Source: Rhodobiaceae bacterium (lineage in GTDB: Bacteria; Pseudomonadota; Alphaproteobacteria; RS24). From it: 24,311 nucleotides of DNA. The position numbers were made by a program, and so were the translations under genes. The stretch is from positions 1 through 24,311 of the forward strand of contig NYTN01000012.1 of NCBI GenBank assembly GCA_002683515.1, in the 5' to 3' direction. How positions within the stretch are numbered: position 1 is the first letter of the stretch; the number at the start of each line of letters is the position of its first letter. Of this stretch, positions 7,233-14,620 are shown piece after piece. The notes under the pieces are model-generated. The model saw only the letters and a list, made by a program, of their open reading frames with translations. It did no database searches and was not told the DNA's origin.

Positions 7233-9008
7233 TTATTCATCCTCAAATTGTGCCTTGTATAATTCAGCGTATAAACCTTTGGCTTTTGATAATTCTTCAT
7301 GCGAACCTGACTGGACGACCTTACCCTGATTAATCACATATATCTTATCAGCATTTATAATGGTCGATAACCGATGCGCTACGACGAGAGATGTTCTCTC
7401 CTGCATTAAATATGTAAGTGTTTTTTGAACTTCTTTCTCGGCCTTATTGTCTAATGCTGAGGTTGCCTCATCCAGTAACAGAATTGGCGTGTCTTTCACC
7501 ATGGCGCGGGCAATAGCGATGCGTTGACGCTGACCGCCGGATAATTGCATGCCACCTTCCCCGCATCTTGTGTTGTAGCCTTCTGGCAAGACAGAAATAA
7601 AATCATGTGCCGCAGCGCTTTTTGCGGCTTTTTCTATGTCTTTTTGACTGGCATCCTTTTGGCCATAAGCAATATTGGCGGCGATTGTATCATCAAATAG
7701 GAACGGCTCTTGTGTCACGAGTGCCGTTGATGCTCTCAGACTTTCAATTGTAACATTTTGAATATCTTGACCATCTATCTCAATGCTTCCGGACACAGGG
7801 TCATAAAAACGCAAAACCAAATTGAGTAAGGTTGATTTCCCTGCCCCTGAAGGGCCAACAAGAGCGACTGTTTCCCCTGGGTTAATGTCAAGTGAAATGC
7901 CATCTAATGCAGCAACATCTCGACTGCCATAAGCAAATGAGACGTTTTTAAATCCGATGCCGCCTCGTGAGACTTTTAGTTCAGTGGCCTCAGGCTTATT
8001 TTTAATCTCAATGGGCTTATCGATAATGTCGAAAACCCTCAACCCTGCTGCCACACCCTCTTGCAAAACGACAGGTAGATTGGCTACGGATCTGAGCGGC
8101 TGATAAGCAAGAAGGAGTGCGGAGATGAAGCCCATGAATTCACCTGCAGTCAAATTTCCTTCAAAGCTCTGGCTTCCTCCCCAGAAGATGATGCCGGCAA
8201 CTGCAATACCCGCTAGAGACTCAACAATAGGGCTGGATGCGGATTTGGCGCGCACCGAACGCATCGTGAATTCTAGAACGCGGTTAATGATCCGGTCCGC
8301 GTTTTTGGCTTCCAGTTTTTCACCTGCATAGGCTTTGACAACTCGGATTCCTTTGATGGTTTCTGATATAAGTCTTGAGAGAAGCCCGGTCTCTGTTAGA
8401 CCTTGATGAGAGGCTTTGCGCGTAACTTTGCCAAGCCGTCGCATTGACAAAATACCTGCTGGCATAACTATGATCACATAGATACTGGCAAGTTTCCAAT
8501 TTAGGTTAAACATCATGCCCGTGAGGACAATCAGGGTAAAAAAGTGCCTAAACAAGTTAATCAAGGTTTGGTTTAGGGTGTTTGCCATGAGTTTGGCATC
8601 ATTTAGAAATATGGCGATGTAACTTCCGGTATGTGAGTCGCCCAGTGTTTCCAGATCAGCCTTGATAATGTTTTCATATATTTCAAGTTGAAGCCGAGCG
8701 GTGATTTTTTGCCCGACATAATTTAGGATAACATTGGACAGATATGTTGCGCCGCCTCTGACAACCGACATGATTACCACGCCAATAGGGATTATCACCA
8801 ACATGCCTCTATCCCCATTAACAAAGACCGAGTCGACAGCTTGCTGAATAAACCAAGGAAGCGCTCCTGCTGCCCCTGCGATAATAAGATTTGCTAAAAT
8901 TCCGAATAGTATCAACCCAAAAAACGGTTTGATGTAAACCGAGAATGTTCTTGTGCTTACAGCTAGTGTTTTTGACCGATGTGGGGGTTTTATTGAGAAT
9001 TTAGACAT
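7233..9008 (-). CDS. msbA: MsbA-like lipid A/phospholipid ABC exporter
   Basis: A half-size ABC exporter: an N-terminal six-helix domain (about 28-310) fused to an ATPase domain (about 350-591), expected to act as a homodimer in the inner membrane. ATPase motifs are complete: Walker A GPSGAGKS (385-392), Q-loop Gln433, signature LSGGQRQR (489-496), Walker B ILLLDE (509-514) and switch His545 (VVAHRLSTI). Flanking by waaA, lpxK and acyltransferases supports flipping of Kdo-lipid A as the task. Sequence alone would also allow another lipid or drug exporter of the same fold. The length (591) is standard. A 9-bp perfect stem-loop lies between this gene and cysQ upstream (9031-9053). No clear Shine-Dalgarno precedes the ATG. 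Confidence 0.88.
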   Translation of the reverse strand: MSKFSIKPPHRSKTLAVSTRTFSVYIKPFFGLILFGILANLIIAGAAGALPWFIQQAVDSVFVNGDRGMLVIIPIGVVIMSVVRGGATYLSNVILNYVGQKITARLQLEIYENIIKADLETLGDSHTGSYIAIFLNDAKLMANTLNQTLINLFRHFFTLIVLTGMMFNLNWKLASIYVIIVMPAGILSMRRLGKVTRKASHQGLTETGLLSRLISETIKGIRVVKAYAGEKLEAKNADRIINRVLEFTMRSVRAKSASSPIVESLAGIAVAGIIFWGGSQSFEGNLTAGEFMGFISALLLAYQPLRSVANLPVVLQEGVAAGLRVFDIIDKPIEIKNKPEATELKVSRGGIGFKNVSFAYGSRDVAALDGISLDINPGETVALVGPSGAGKSTLLNLVLRFYDPVSGSIEIDGQDIQNVTIESLRASTALVTQEPFLFDDTIAANIAYGQKDASQKDIEKAAKSAAAHDFISVLPEGYNTRCGEGGMQLSGGQRQRIAIARAMVKDTPILLLDEATSALDNKAEKEVQKTLTYLMQERTSLVVAHRLSTIINADKIYVINQGKVVQSGSHEELSKAKGLYAELYKAQFEDE

Positions 9009-9030
9009 TTAAATTCATTAAGTGATTCTG

Positions 9031-9053
9031 ATGCTTAATCATATATTAAGCAT
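9031..9053 (-). repeat. Stem-loop between cysQ and msbA
   Basis: ATGCTTAAT (9031-9039) and ATTAAGCAT (9045-9053) form a perfect 9-bp inverted repeat with the five-base loop CATAT. On the minus strand it begins two bases after the cysQ stop codon and ends 22 bases before the msbA ATG. No T-run follows in either direction, so a classical intrinsic terminator is unlikely. It could be an mRNA processing or stability element within the operon, or a protein-binding palindrome. Confidence 0.6.
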
Positions 9054-9054
9054 A

Positions 9055-9870
9055 TCACAGATTATGTTTAATAGTCTCAACACGTGATGCAAATTCTGCT
9101 GTGAGTGTCTTGGAACCTGCCATCAACCCCCGATGACGGGTGGTTTGATTATTATAGGTCAGTTGCTTGCGGTCTAATCCAAAGACAACGCCGCCCGCTT
9201 CATGGACAAGAAGATCACCGGCGGCAATATCCCAATCATTTTTGGCATTCATAATTAATGTCGCATCAAATTGACCGGCAGCAACGAGAGCCAAACGATA
9301 GGCAACGGAATTTCTGTTTTCGACAGTTAATTGCGGCCATAAATGCGCCCAACCCTCATGCGCAAACATTTTTTCATAGCCGCAAATTCGGCTGTTTTCG
9401 AGGGTTTTACGCTCTGTGATTTGAACAGGCTTGGCATTACAATGAGTACCCATGTCCAACATAGCGGCGTAAAATTCTTTATGAGCAGGATTATAGACAA
9501 CCGCGGCGATGGGCCTGCAGTTTTCTACCAGAGCAACTGAAATCGTGAATTCTGGCTTGCCCTGAATAAATGCTTTCGTGCCGTCAATTGGATCAACAAC
9601 CCAAACACGTGAGCATGTTAACCTGTGTTGCTCATCTGGGGTTTCTTCTGATAACCACCCATAATCTGGTCTGGGGGTTTGCAGCTGTTGATGCAACAGG
9701 TCATTGACGGCTATATCCGCTTCACTAACGGGTTGATTTTCCTCTTTTTCCCAATGCTGAGGCGATTGACCGAAATAGCGCATGCTCAAATCTCCGGCTT
9801 GCCGGACAGCAGAACATAAAAGTTCAAAGTCTTCTTTAAGAGAAGACGTTAGGGGACTAGAGACCTGCAA
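9055..9870 (-). CDS. cysQ: 3'(2'),5'-bisphosphate nucleotidase CysQ / inositol-phosphatase family
   Basis: A magnesium-dependent phosphatase of the inositol monophosphatase superfamily, most like CysQ, which removes the 3'-phosphate of PAP or PAPS from sulfate assimilation. Metal-site motifs are intact: EADIAVND (50-57), SEETPDE (74-80), WVVDPIDGTKAF (90-101) and WDIAAGDLLVHEAGG (213-227). The start is TTG at 9870: a TGA stop lies in frame just upstream, the next ATG is codon 30, and GGAAGAG (9884-9878) sits seven bases before the TTG. This makes a 14-base overlap with the end of pmbA, so translational coupling is likely. An inositol-1-phosphatase role cannot be excluded. A stem-loop follows directly after the stop. 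Confidence 0.88.
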   Translation of the reverse strand: MQVSSPLTSSLKEDFELLCSAVRQAGDLSMRYFGQSPQHWEKEENQPVSEADIAVNDLLHQQLQTPRPDYGWLSEETPDEQHRLTCSRVWVVDPIDGTKAFIQGKPEFTISVALVENCRPIAAVVYNPAHKEFYAAMLDMGTHCNAKPVQITERKTLENSRICGYEKMFAHEGWAHLWPQLTVENRNSVAYRLALVAAGQFDATLIMNAKNDWDIAAGDLLVHEAGGVVFGLDRKQLTYNNQTTRHRGLMAGSKTLTAEFASRVETIKHNL

Positions 9871-11203
9871 GTGTCATCTCTTCCACAAGTAAAGTGGGCG
9901 CATTAATGCTGTATCTGAAACTTAAATCATTGGCAGGTGTGATGTTCTTGAACATATCTTCAAGGTTGCCGGCAATTGTAATTTCACTCACGGGATAGGC
10001 CAGCTCGCCATTTTCAATCCAGTAACCAGCAGCTCCCCTGCTGTAATCGCCAGTGACGCCATTAACCCCCATACCAATTAGTTCGGTGACATAAAGCCCC
10101 TCGCCAATTTGCTGCATGAGTTCTTGAAGGGATACGTTTCCGTCTTCTATATAGAGATTGGATGCAGAAGGTGAGGGTGGACTGCCAATACCCCGCGCCG
10201 CGCGCCCATTACTTGGCATATCAAGTTGTTTCCCTGTCGAGGTATCAAGTAGCCAGCAGGTGAGCTGCCCTTCCGATACTGGGGTAAGTTTCTCGCAATC
10301 CAAGCCTTCAGCATCAAAGGCCATAGAGCGAAGTCCCCTTGTGCGTTTGGGGTCATCTGTGACAGTAATACTTTTGGAAAACACATCTTCATTCATGCAA
10401 TCTTTCAAAAAGCTTGTGCCGCGTGCGATAGCTGTTCCTGAAATAGCGGCAGCGAAATGACCGAGCAGACTAGCCGACACCCTTTTGTCATAAATGACGG
10501 GAGCTTTGCGGCTTTCAAGTTTGCGCGGATTGAGCCGCGCCAATGCGCGGCTGGCTGCTTCTGCCCCAATTTGTTCAGGCGTTTCCAAATCTTCTCTGTG
10601 CCGAACTGTATGTCCTGCGTAATCTCTTTCCATATTATCGCCATTACCGGCAAGAACGGCACAACTGAGCGACCATGAGGTTGCACTATAATTCTCAGCA
10701 AAACCGTCAGAGGTGACCAGACCGGTTGTGCTTCTCGCCCAGCCAGCCCCCGCACCCTCGGAATTGGTAATACCTTCCATGGCGCGAGCGGTTTCCTCTG
10801 TTTCAACCGCCATCTGGGTGAGTTTCGCCATTTCTGGTTCATTGGCGTCTTCCAGATCAAGTTGTGGAATTTCTTCAGCTAGTCGGCTCCCATCCGCCAA
10901 TCCGCAAAATGGGTCGGCAGGTGCCATGCGAGCCATCGCAACAGCGCGCTCTGCGAGGCTGTCCAATTGGTCGGCATTCATGCCGGAGGAAGATACAAAT
11001 GCTTGTTGGGTTCCGATGAGGGCGCGCAGACCAACATCTGCAGACTCCGCATGTTCAATATCTTCCATATTTCCAAGCCGGGAGGACGCCCCTATGGAGA
11101 GGCTTTCGCTAACCAGTGCATCTGCCTGTTCTGCGCCATAAGCCAGCATTTTCTCAACTGCCTGTTGGGCAAAGTCCATTGGGTTTGAAACTGGGTCAGA
11201 CAT
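9857..11203 (-). CDS. pmbA: TldD/PmbA family protein, PmbA (TldE)-like
   Basis: The non-catalytic partner of the TldD/TldE metalloprotease, a heterodimer that degrades unfolded or modified peptides through a narrow channel (known for microcin B17 maturation and CcdA degradation in enterics). The 448 residues match PmbA length. The N-domain includes ADVGLRALIGTQQAFVSS (about 54-71), and the C-domain has the family hallmark GVTGDYSRGAAGYWIENGEL and PVSEITIAGNL. There is no HExxxH, as expected for PmbA, while the tldD gene at 14621-16039 has one. The ATG at 11203 has GGAGA nine bases upstream and a good promoter at 11274-11303. It is the first gene of the run leading through cysQ and msbA to the lipid A genes. 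Confidence 0.93.
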   Translation of the reverse strand: MSDPVSNPMDFAQQAVEKMLAYGAEQADALVSESLSIGASSRLGNMEDIEHAESADVGLRALIGTQQAFVSSSGMNADQLDSLAERAVAMARMAPADPFCGLADGSRLAEEIPQLDLEDANEPEMAKLTQMAVETEETARAMEGITNSEGAGAGWARSTTGLVTSDGFAENYSATSWSLSCAVLAGNGDNMERDYAGHTVRHREDLETPEQIGAEAASRALARLNPRKLESRKAPVIYDKRVSASLLGHFAAAISGTAIARGTSFLKDCMNEDVFSKSITVTDDPKRTRGLRSMAFDAEGLDCEKLTPVSEGQLTCWLLDTSTGKQLDMPSNGRAARGIGSPPSPSASNLYIEDGNVSLQELMQQIGEGLYVTELIGMGVNGVTGDYSRGAAGYWIENGELAYPVSEITIAGNLEDMFKNITPANDLSFRYSINAPTLLVEEMTLAGL

Positions 11204-11273
11204 TTTTATTTATCTCCATATTTGTCTTCAGGCAAAATCTCATTACTGGAAGATAAGCCTCTTCTGTATTTAA

Positions 11274-11303
11274 ATTATATAGACCCTTTATGGCATTCGT
11301 CAG
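11274..11303 (-). promoter_or_regulatory. Promoter for pmbA and the lipid A run
   Basis: On the minus strand CTGACG (11303-11298, four of six matches to the -35 consensus) and a perfect TATAAT (11279-11274) are 18 bases apart in the 135-base ubiA-pmbA spacer. Transcription would start near 11267, giving a leader of about 64 bases before pmbA. It is the best promoter candidate seen for the seven-gene run down to 3217, whose internal spacers are otherwise 47 bases or less. Confidence 0.6.
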
Positions 11304-11338
11304 CTTTTAAGGCGCTTCTATCTCTAAGCCAATTTTGA

Positions 11339-12259
11339 CTATAGGGATAACGCAAATGCCATCATAATGATAAAGCCCAAAATTCTGTTGGATTTAAAAA
11401 CAGCCAAACACTTATCGCTGTCATTAATGTCCGTGTTTAAAACCTGCCATGCCAGATGCAGAGCCACTGCACCCATAATAAGATAGAACCACAAACCCGC
11501 AAACGCCATTAACCCTGCCGCGAGAAAGCTTAATACGCTTAAGCCATAAATTACCCAGAGTGCGATATAGGTTTTATCACCCAGTCGGATGGCAGAGGAT
11601 TTAAGGCCAATCAGGTCGTCATCCTCACGATCTTGATGGGCATATATGGTGTCATACCCCATGGTCCAGAATATGGCTGCAACATAGACCAGCCCTACCG
11701 TAACTGAAAGATTGCCTGCTAACGCCGCATAACCCGTAAATACACCCCAATTAAATGCAATACCTAGAAAAAGCTGTGGCCACCAAGTAAAGCGTTTCAT
11801 GAACGGGTAAATTGCAATGGGGGCGAGCGATAGAACTCCAAGGATGATGGTTTGTATATTAAACTGCAATAAAACACACAGCCCGATTAGACATTGAACA
11901 ATCAAAAATGCCCATGCTTGTTTCACTGTAATTTGACCGGCTGGGAGGGGTCGGTTGCGTGTTCGCTCAACCTTGCCATCATAGTCCCGATCAACAATAT
12001 CATTATAAGTGCATCCTGCACCGCGCATCACGATGGCGCCGATAGCAAAAAGCGCGCTGATATTAAATGTCTGTGACAATGGGATGAGACCGGTTTCAAG
12101 TTGAGCCAACCAGACACCCCAAAGACAAGGCCAGAAAAGTAGCCAACTTCCGATAGGGCGGTCCAGCCGTGCAAGTCGGGCATAGGGAATAAATGGGGTC
12201 GGGAGAAATTGGTTTACCCAGTTATTGTTAGATGCATCTGCCGGCGATTTGTCACGCAT
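11339..12259 (-). CDS. ubiA: 4-hydroxybenzoate polyprenyltransferase
   Basis: Integral membrane enzyme that attaches the polyprenyl chain to 4-hydroxybenzoate in ubiquinone synthesis, the quinone feeding the respiratory chain whose terminal oxidase is encoded later in the window. Both Asp-rich magnesium/diphosphate motifs are present: NDIVDRDYDGKVERT (86-100) and AHQDREDDDLIGLKSSA (207-223). LDRPIGSWLLFWPCLWGVW (32-50) is the usual first helix of UbiA. Several further hydrophobic helices fill the rest; 306 residues is slightly over the E. coli length (290). The ATG at 12259 has only a weak ribosome site. It is divergent from rsmE over 137 bases, and 135 bases separate it from pmbA downstream, which has its own promoter. 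Confidence 0.95.
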   Translation of the reverse strand: MRDKSPADASNNNWVNQFLPTPFIPYARLARLDRPIGSWLLFWPCLWGVWLAQLETGLIPLSQTFNISALFAIGAIVMRGAGCTYNDIVDRDYDGKVERTRNRPLPAGQITVKQAWAFLIVQCLIGLCVLLQFNIQTIILGVLSLAPIAIYPFMKRFTWWPQLFLGIAFNWGVFTGYAALAGNLSVTVGLVYVAAIFWTMGYDTIYAHQDREDDDLIGLKSSAIRLGDKTYIALWVIYGLSVLSFLAAGLMAFAGLWFYLIMGAVALHLAWQVLNTDINDSDKCLAVFKSNRILGFIIMMAFALSL

Positions 12260-12396
12260 ATTTCTGGTCTTTGAATTTCATTAATTGGAAAAAAAATAAC
12301 TGGTGTTTTGTTAGTATGGACAGCACTATAAATAAGCCGACTAAACCAAGCTGAGCTCACTATACCTGCTCACGACATAAATGGGTAGAGAGACCA

Positions 12397-13164
12397 ATGG
12401 CGTCAACAGATAACAAGATGACAGGCAAAATCAGGCTTTATATATCCGAAGACCTTAATGAAAATCGGAATTGTACATTAAACAAAAGCCAGCACCATTA
12501 TTTACGGAATGTCGTGCGCTGTCAGCTCGGTGAGCATATTTTAGTTTTTAACGGGCGCGACGGGGAGTGGCTTGCTAAGATTTCAAAGCTTGATAAAAAA
12601 TCAGCTTTGATTCAGGCCCAGACCCAAACCCGCTTACAAACCTTTGCTCCGGATATTCACATGCTGTTTGCTCCGGTCAAAAAAGCCCGCCTTGATTATA
12701 TGGTTCAAAAGGCTACTGAAATGGGGGCGGCATCTTTGACGCCTGTCTTGACGCAATATACACAAAAGCCACGATTAAATTATGAGCGCCTCAAAGCAAA
12801 TATGGTCGAAGCTGCTGAACAATGTAATTTGCTACAAGTACCTGAATTGAATGACTCCATTGATTTGGAATTGGCGCTTGAAAAACTGAGTGAAACTCTG
12901 CCCTCTCGTTCTCTTGTTTTTTGTGATGAGGGCGCGGGGCCGATATTGACCAAGGACTCACGACAAGCGCTAGAGGCAATGAACAATAAGCCTGTTGCGA
13001 TTCTTATCGGGCCTGAAGGCGGGTTTTCACCAGCAGAAAGACAAAAGCTTCATAACCGTCCTGATACGCTTGCAATTAGTCTCGGCCCACGGATTTTACG
13101 CGCCGATACTGCTTTGGTAGCTGCTCTTTCACTTTGTCAGATGACTCTAGGGGACTGGGTATAG
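12397..13164 (+). CDS. rsmE: 16S rRNA m3U1498 methyltransferase
   Basis: Methylates N3 of U1498 of 16S rRNA using S-adenosylmethionine. A SPOUT-class (trefoil-knot) enzyme with an N-terminal PUA-like domain (about 12-80) containing HYLRNVVRCQLGEHI (34-48) and FNGRDGEW (51-58). The methyltransferase domain shows KATEMGAASLTPVLT (105-119), EAAEQC (138-143), IGPEGGFSPAE (204-214) and LGPRILRADTA (229-239), the last two forming the knot and cofactor site. Length 255 is normal. The ATG at 12397 follows a GAGAGA-type ribosome site; an alternative ATG at codon 8 would cut only seven residues. gshA follows after 82 bases on the same strand and is probably co-transcribed. Confidence 0.96.
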   Translation: MASTDNKMTGKIRLYISEDLNENRNCTLNKSQHHYLRNVVRCQLGEHILVFNGRDGEWLAKISKLDKKSALIQAQTQTRLQTFAPDIHMLFAPVKKARLDYMVQKATEMGAASLTPVLTQYTQKPRLNYERLKANMVEAAEQCNLLQVPELNDSIDLELALEKLSETLPSRSLVFCDEGAGPILTKDSRQALEAMNNKPVAILIGPEGGFSPAERQKLHNRPDTLAISLGPRILRADTALVAALSLCQMTLGDWV

Positions 13165-13246
13165 AAGTGGCGTATAGAAATATCGATCATTTCCCGTCTT
13201 GCGCGATTCAGAAAACAAGCTTACATCGGCTTAAGAGACGAGTTGA

Positions 13247-14599
13247 ATGACAGAATATCTGGAAAATAAGGCATCCCTCATTGAATGGATTGCCGCCGGC
13301 GAAAAACCCAAAAATCAGTGGCGTATTGGAACTGAACACGAAAAGTTTGGTTATCGTTCCAGTGATTTTAGCCCCCTGCCATATGATGGGCCGGATGGCA
13401 TTAAAGCAATGCTTGAAGGGCTTATAGGTAATGGTTGGCAAGGCAAATATGAGGGTGAAACGCTGGTTGCACTTACCCGTCCTCAAGAACAAGGCGGCGG
13501 TTCTGTAACGCTTGAACCGGGAGGGCAATTGGAGCTTTCCGGTGCACCCTTAGCAAATATACATCAAACTTGTGCCGAAGTTGGGACGCATCTTAAAGAG
13601 GTTTTGCAACTTGCCGAGAGTTTGGGGCAAGCCTATATGGGCATCGGCTATGCGCCTGATTGGTCGTTGGCGGATATGCCAAAAATGCCTAAGGGTCGTT
13701 ATGACATTATGACGAACTATATGCCGACGCGGGGTGCGAGGGGTCTGGAGATGATGTACCTCACAGCGACAGTGCAGGTGAATCTCGATTTTGCTTCCGA
13801 AGCCGATATGGTTGAGAAAATGCAGATTGCGATAGCTCTGCAACCCATTGCGACTGCATTATTTGCCAATTCACCCTTTGTAAATGGTCAAAGCATGGGG
13901 CATGTGTCCGAGCGCTCTCTGGTCTGGCTGGATACTGATGCAGAGCGTACAGGCAATCTACCTTTTGTTTTTGATGATTTCGGTTATGAACGATATGTGG
14001 ATTATGCGTTGGATGTACCAATGTATTTTGTTATTCGGGACGGGCGTTTTATTGATGCGACAGGTTTAAGTTTTAAAGACTTTCTGGATGGGAATTTGTC
14101 AGCTCTGCCGGGTGAGAAGCCGACGGGCGAAGATTGGGAGAACCATCTGACCACGCTGTTTCCCGAAGCAAGACTGAAAAGATTTATAGAAATGCGCGGC
14201 GCTGATAGTGGTCCGCGTGATACTTTTTGTGCGTTGCCTGCTTTTTGGGTCGGGTTACTCTATGATGAGGCTACGCAGAAGAAAGCGCTTGATATGATAT
14301 GTGATTGGTCTTCGGAGGAGCGCAATGCGTTGCGTATCAATGCTGCACGGCAAGGACTAAAAGCAGAGTTTAGGGATGGCCATGTGTTAGATATTGCGCG
14401 TCAGGCAGTCGACTTGTCGCGTGAGGGTCTGGTTGCCCGTGGGGCAATAGACTATGAGGGTGCAGATGAAACCCAATATTTAAGGCCGCTAGAAGCTGTT
14501 ATCGAACAAGGGTGTAGTCCTGCGGAGGCATTGGCAACAAAACTTTCCACTGAGTGGGAAGGTGACATTACTTCTGTCTATAAAGCCTTAACTTATTAA
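13247..14599 (+). CDS. gshA: Glutamate-cysteine ligase, plant/alphaproteobacterial type
   Basis: First and rate-limiting step of glutathione synthesis: ATP-dependent joining of cysteine to the gamma-carboxyl of glutamate, in the cytosol. The 450-residue protein is of the GCS2 class shared by alphaproteobacteria and plants, not the larger E. coli type. Landmarks: WRIGTEHEKFGY (25-36), VTLEPGGQLELSGAP (87-101), a substrate-site region with MPTRGARGLEMMYLTATVQV (about 154-173), RGADSGPRDTFCALPAFWVG in the middle, and a C-terminal LSTEWEGDITSVYKALTY. gshB is not in the window. It lies 82 bases after rsmE. It ends 21 bases short of the convergent tldD stop, with no terminator hairpin visible between them. 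Confidence 0.95.
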   Translation: MTEYLENKASLIEWIAAGEKPKNQWRIGTEHEKFGYRSSDFSPLPYDGPDGIKAMLEGLIGNGWQGKYEGETLVALTRPQEQGGGSVTLEPGGQLELSGAPLANIHQTCAEVGTHLKEVLQLAESLGQAYMGIGYAPDWSLADMPKMPKGRYDIMTNYMPTRGARGLEMMYLTATVQVNLDFASEADMVEKMQIAIALQPIATALFANSPFVNGQSMGHVSERSLVWLDTDAERTGNLPFVFDDFGYERYVDYALDVPMYFVIRDGRFIDATGLSFKDFLDGNLSALPGEKPTGEDWENHLTTLFPEARLKRFIEMRGADSGPRDTFCALPAFWVGLLYDEATQKKALDMICDWSSEERNALRINAARQGLKAEFRDGHVLDIARQAVDLSREGLVARGAIDYEGADETQYLRPLEAVIEQGCSPAEALATKLSTEWEGDITSVYKALTY

Positions 14600-14620
14600 C
14601 CTTTAAACATCCTGATCTTT

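Noticed and set aside
10713..11141. 142-residue open frame on the plus strand
   Set aside because: Lies entirely opposite pmbA, whose protein has clear family motifs; the plus-strand product is low-complexity and unrecognisable.
12308..12332. TTGTTA and TATAAA as an rsmE promoter
   Set aside because: The two hexamers are only 13 bases apart, too close for sigma-70; no better -35 was found at 16-18 bases.
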